Shown here: positions 60,404-64,000 of the stretch, one piece after another | Numbering within the stretch: position 1 is the stretch's first letter | Layout: each line of letters opens with the position of its first letter | Source of the DNA: Macrophomina tecta | Taxonomy: Eukaryota; Ascomycota; Dothideomycetes; Botryosphaeriales; Botryosphaeriaceae | Direction of reading: 5' to 3' | Assembly (NCBI GenBank): GCA_024180945.1 | Contig: JAKSGN010000002.1 | Coordinates: forward strand, 1 to 64,000 | DNA: 64,000 nucleotides | Notes under the pieces: generated by a model | What the model saw: only the letters and a program-made list of their open reading frames with translations | What the model was told of the DNA's origin: nothing | Databases searched by the model: none | Program-made: the position numbers and the translations under genes

Positions 60404-60720
60404 CGTGAAGGGGGTATATTAGAATATTTAATTTAGTAGTATTTTAGATTTAGTTATATCTTATACTTATTATATATCTATCTTAGTAGATAAGTAAGTT
60501 ATATATCTATTTTATTCTAGTAGATAGAATAGATATAAGAAAAGCCTATACAGTCTTTCTCTACTAGATATACTAATTTATTCTATTACTATTAATTAAG
60601 TCGTTATACTACTTATTCTAATAGATATTTAGGTAGATTAGTACTAACTCGTAATAATCTTACTTTAATAATAATTAAGTGCTCTAAATGCTCTAATATA
60701 CTATTTTACTAAAGAATATA
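60404..60720 (+). repeat. Probable Copia polypurine tract and LTR
   Basis: gtgaaggggg (60405-60414) is a typical Copia polypurine tract. It is followed by tatattagaatattta, a plausible RIPed Copia LTR start. The LTR end is not visible; Copia2 coding-like sequence is seen from about 60.7 kb, so one LTR may serve both copies. Confidence 0.45.
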
Positions 60721-61043
60721 TAAAGCTAATATCTTATAAATAACTCTTTACTATTTGAGCTACTACTTAAAAGCTTATATAAGCGATACTTCTCTATCTA
60801 ATCTAAAAAAGGCTCTTAATTTACTAAATCTTATCTTAATTATTTAAATAATATTAAGAAGATGCTAAGTATACTTATTCTTAGTTACGTAAATAACTAT
60901 AAAGGTAAATTTAGTAAAAGTATATTTAAGATATATAATTTATTAGTAGTCGTTATTAGCTTATATTATATATATTAAGTTAAATAAGACTTAAAAGAAT
61001 ACTTCTTCTAATAATTTCTTTAGTTATATAGATCGAGAGATCT

Positions 61044-61209
61044 TATTATAAATACGCCTCTATATATAGAGTTGTTGGGGTAAACTAGCTACTAGGCTAG
61101 TTATTATAGTATCTTTTATCGACCGACCGGCTACTCGCGGTCGATAGGAGGTTGGCCGAATGGCTTTATAGTAATGACTAAAACCTAACACGGTCGCCGC
61201 GCTATAATA
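61044..61209 (+). repeat. TRIM 5' terminal repeat
   Basis: 166 bp, same length as its partner. It includes a 9-bp-stem hairpin (tatcgaccg...cggtcgata) and the A-box-like motif at 61153-61163. Confidence 0.92.
61153..61163 (+). promoter_or_regulatory. A-box-like motif
   Basis: tggccgaatgg fits the Pol III A-box consensus TRGCNNAGTGG except one G to A. The D-arm-like context resembles Ser/Leu-type tRNAs. A second copy is at 61624-61634 in the 3' repeat. Confidence 0.5.
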
Positions 61210-61236
61210 TAATAACTAGCCTACCTATGGGTCACC

Positions 61237-61247
61237 GGTTCGAGTCC
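61237..61247 (+). promoter_or_regulatory. B-box motif
   Basis: ggttcgagtcc matches the Pol III B-box consensus GGTTCGANTCC exactly, inside a T-arm-like context, 73 bases after the A-box-like motif. Confidence 0.65.
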
Positions 61248-61514
61248 CGGGTGTATTAACTAAAAGAGACTACCTAGTTAGCTAGTGTGGAAAAGAAGTA
61301 GGCCTAGTTTACCTACTCTCGTATAAAGCGAGCGCGACTAGTAGACGAAGTATACTACGATATAACTCGTTTCCTAGCTTATAGCTGGGGTCACGTACGT
61401 CTAAGCGGGCAATAAAGCGCCGTAGCGCATAATCTAATAGTTAGGAGTAACTCTATATCTAGATAATAAGCTATAAGCTAGTAGCTAGGATATCTACCTT
61501 AAGAAGGGAGGTAG

Positions 61515-61680
61515 TATTACGAACACGCCTCTATATATAGAGTTATTAGGGTAAACTAGTTACTAGGCTGGTTATTATAGTATCTTTTATCGACCGACTG
61601 GCTACTCGCGGTCGATAGAAGGTTGGCCGAATGGCTTTATAGTAATAACTAAAACCTAACACGGTCGCCGCGCTATAATA
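61515..61680 (+). repeat. TRIM 3' terminal repeat
   Basis: 166 bp, differing from the 5' copy by a few C/T and G/A changes. Preceded by the polypurine tract. Confidence 0.92.
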
Positions 61681-63107
61681 GATCTACTAGTATATCTTAG
61701 TATAAGTATATACGTTATAGTAATTAGGTAGTTATTAATTAGTAATTATAGCTTCTTATACCGCTTATAGTAAGGCTTAAATAGCTCTTTAGCCTATATA
61801 TATAAAGATTTTATACTATTATATAGCTAGTAATAAGTAATTAGTAATATTTAATACTATAGCTAGTAGATTATCTACTTTCTTATATTCTATAAAGAAG
61901 TAGTTTTAAGCGAAGATTAGATAGACTATAATAAAGTTCTCTAAGTAGAGGTATATACGTTATATATTTAACTTAATTTTTTTCTCTCTTATCTTACTAA
62001 TAGAGACGAGGTTTACTATAAATAAGAATATATAGGCCACGTCTATACGCTTAATAGTATATAGACTCTTATAGTTAGTAATATATACTAGTATTTTACT
62101 AAATAACTCGATCTTAACTATAGAGTTTTCTAATATAAAAATATTATTTTTAATAAATCTAGTAAGTTTTCTTTAGAGAATCTAGAAAAGATACTTGCTT
62201 TATAATAGTAGAAATAAAATTAAGGGTAAGAGATAGTTATTTCTTATATTATACTTTATAAAAAGAATATTATTTTTTTAAATTAGAATTCTAAGATCTT
62301 CTTTAATCTTAGTAATAAGCTATTACCGGCTTTAATTTAATTAACTTAAAAAACTTTAGAGATTTAAGATAGCTATCTAGGCATCTAATTATAAAAAGTA
62401 TAACTAGATTATCTACTAAGCTCTTTAGAATTAAATAATAAAGGCCTAGTATATAAATAGTATATAAAAAGTAGCCTATAAATAGGCTTAATTTAAGATA
62501 AATAAATACTAGATTTTTTAGATTACGTATTACTAGATTAATTTACTCTAGTTTAATAATAAGTCTTTTAAGGCTTAGTCTCTTAAGGCTTAGAAAATAA
62601 AGATTAATAAAATTAATAATTATAAGAACTTAGCTAGCTTATATTAGTCTAATATAAAAATTTATCTAATCTAGATACTACTAGAGAAAACTATACTCTA
62701 AAAGAATATAATATTATAGTAAATATTAATCTAAATCTAATTATCTATAGATTAAAGACTTATAACTTATATAAAGATATATATATTATATTAATTTATA
62801 ATAATATATTTAGTTATTAAATACTATTTATATCTTTTCTTATATTTTTTTAGAAATCTACTTTAATAAAAGTATAAGTATTACCTATAGACCTACTATA
62901 TATTTACTAAGATTAACTACTATCTAAATCTTATTTCTATAAGAATATTTTTAACTATCTAATAAAAACTTACCTACTAGAGGTAATCTAAATAAAACTC
63001 TAAATATTTTAGAATAAGAAAGTATAGAAAATAGTAGTATTTAGTAAAATAAAAAGTCTTAATAAGAATATTATTTTACTTATCTAGATATTTAAGTATA
63101 AACTTAA

Positions 63108-63894
63108 TATAATAGTGGCCTCTTCTACTAGGCTTTAGAATCACCTAGTAGGGTTAGATAGCTAAGGGATTTACCTTAAAGAATAAGAGAAAGATAAAGA
63201 ATTAGAATAATAGTAGTAATTATATAATATATTAGTATATAGTACGCGTTAGGCTTATTACCTTTAATAGTATTATATTAAAACTTTAAGTTAACTATAA
63301 AGATTAAAGTACTATCTAAGAAGTATATCTATATACTATAAAAAAGTTATAATAATCTATAGATTAAGGCGACTATTAAATTAGTCGTAGTATTAAATTA
63401 ATCTAAGAATTAGATTTTTACTAAGGCTTCTAATTTATAAGTAGATTAGATAGACTATACGTAATATAGATACTAATACTTATTTTTTAGAATTTAACTT
63501 CTACGCTAGTTAAGAAAGTATTCTACTACTAGACTATTATTTTTTTAACTATATAAGTTATTCGACTTTCTCCCGTCTATTTTCTTAGTCTAAAGTTAGT
63601 TTTTAGAATTTATAATTTTTTTTTTATAAGTATTCTTTTTCTACGGAAATCTATTTAGATTAGTATTCTTATAGTCTTACTATACCACGTAGATATTACT
63701 TCTATATAGGCTTCTATTACTATCTTATCTAGGCTTATATACGCTATCTTTTTCTAAGGCTAGTTTTCTCGTACGGGCGCATTAGCGGTACGGCTTTACT
63801 ATTCTTAAAAATTTCTAGCCCCTATAGTATCTTTTCTTATAGGGGCTTTCTACTTATAGGGTTATAAAGCCCTTATCTCCTAGGATTTATAATA
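63108..63894 (-). mobile_element. Solo LTR of the Gyp-A family (S2)
   Basis: 787-bp LTR in reverse orientation, tataatagtgg to atttataata, with perfect TSD cttaa (63103-63107, 63895-63899). It interrupts the Copia2 RT. Strongly RIPed. Confidence 0.94.
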
Positions 63895-64000
63895 CTTAAT
63901 AAATATAGCTAGCTTACTAAGGTTAAGATATATATCTATATAAGAGAAAATCTTTAGACTACTTAGTAGAATACTTATATAGCTATTCTTATCTTTTAAA

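Larger units (their letters stand above)
61044..61680 (+). mobile_element. 637-bp LTR miniature (TRIM/SMART-like) with Pol III-type boxes
   Basis: Two direct repeats of 166 bp (61044-61209, 61515-61680) flank a 305-bp non-coding interior. A perfect 5-bp TSD gatct (61039-61043, 61681-61685) proves insertion as a unit. The polypurine tract aagaagggaggtag precedes the 3' repeat. The repeats start tattacgaac/tattataaa, like Gyp-A LTRs. An A-box-like tggccgaatgg lies in each LTR, and a perfect B box in the interior. No coding capacity, so it depends on another element. GC-rich islands make it less RIPed than its surroundings. Confidence 0.9.
60720..64000 (+). pseudogene. Copia2: upstream coding region to RT start (runs off the window)
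   Basis: Plus-strand reading is open apart from RIP-type stops over long parts of 61681-63107. It leads in frame into the Phe-Lys-Tyr-Lys-Leu start of a Copia RT at 63085-63107, continued at 63900-64000 after S2. The RT part matches Copia1 at 16804-16975. Upstream gag, protease and integrase motifs are too decayed for me to place. The TRIM (61044-61680) and S2 interrupt it. Confidence 0.6.

Noticed and set aside
61145..61265. A functional Ser/Leu-type tRNA gene
   Set aside because: The A- and B-box motifs are good, but no acceptor stem pairs with the 5' side, the T stem is imperfect, and the segment straddles an LTR boundary.
1..64000. Host protein genes or a biosynthetic cluster
   Set aside because: Outside the pogo copy no long intact ORF exists, and every stretch I could translate is transposon-like. 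No telomere repeat or rDNA was seen.

Overview
The window looks like an AT-rich, repeat-only block from a filamentous ascomycete (Pezizomycotina-type) genome. CA and TG dinucleotides are almost absent over about 62 kb, while CG, CT and AG remain. That is the footprint of repeat-induced point mutation (RIP, CpA to TpA), which turns Gln and Trp codons into stops. I see no host gene. Everything I can identify is a transposable element, nested several layers deep. The species cannot be named from the sequence.

Layout. (1) The oldest recognised layer is a + strand Copia element (Copia1). Its RT-RNase H gene is split into 16804-16975, 25232-26105 and 59721-60100. (2) Three elements sit in or against it: R1 (<1-16803, minus Gypsy chromovirus), R2 (16976-25226, minus, same family, TSD gaaat) and G2 (26106-59716, minus Gypsy of a different lineage, 525-bp LTRs). 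(3) R1 is split by F1 (3059-12050, +), and F1 by a solo LTR (9715-10502, TSD ttaaa). (4) G2 is split by chromoviruses F2 (30375-38762, +) and F3 (43221-51558, +, TSD gctat), and by two copies of one pogo/Fot1-like DNA transposon. One copy (40647-42502) is RIP-mutated. The other (56790-58645) is almost unmutated and is the only GC-balanced sequence in the window. (5) From about 60.7 kb a second Copia copy runs off the right edge, interrupted by a 637-bp LTR miniature (61044-61680, TSD gatct) and a solo LTR (63108-63894, TSD cttaa).

How the parts work. R1, R2, F1, F2 and F3 are one family, called Gyp-A here. Gag is followed at a conserved A_AAA_AAC heptamer by Pol in the -1 frame (protease, RT, RNase H, integrase, chromodomain). 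Between pol and the 3' LTR there is a conserved ORF on the opposite strand. G2 has gag, pol and apparently a third unassigned coding region, and near-palindromic 24-36 bp hairpins lie at each boundary between them. All these genes are broken by RIP. The pogo-like transposase is the only nearly intact gene, interrupted by a single TAG.

Limits: identities come from translating by eye with RIP in mind. Element ends backed by TSDs and equal LTR lengths are firm. Domain borders inside degenerate ORFs are approximate.
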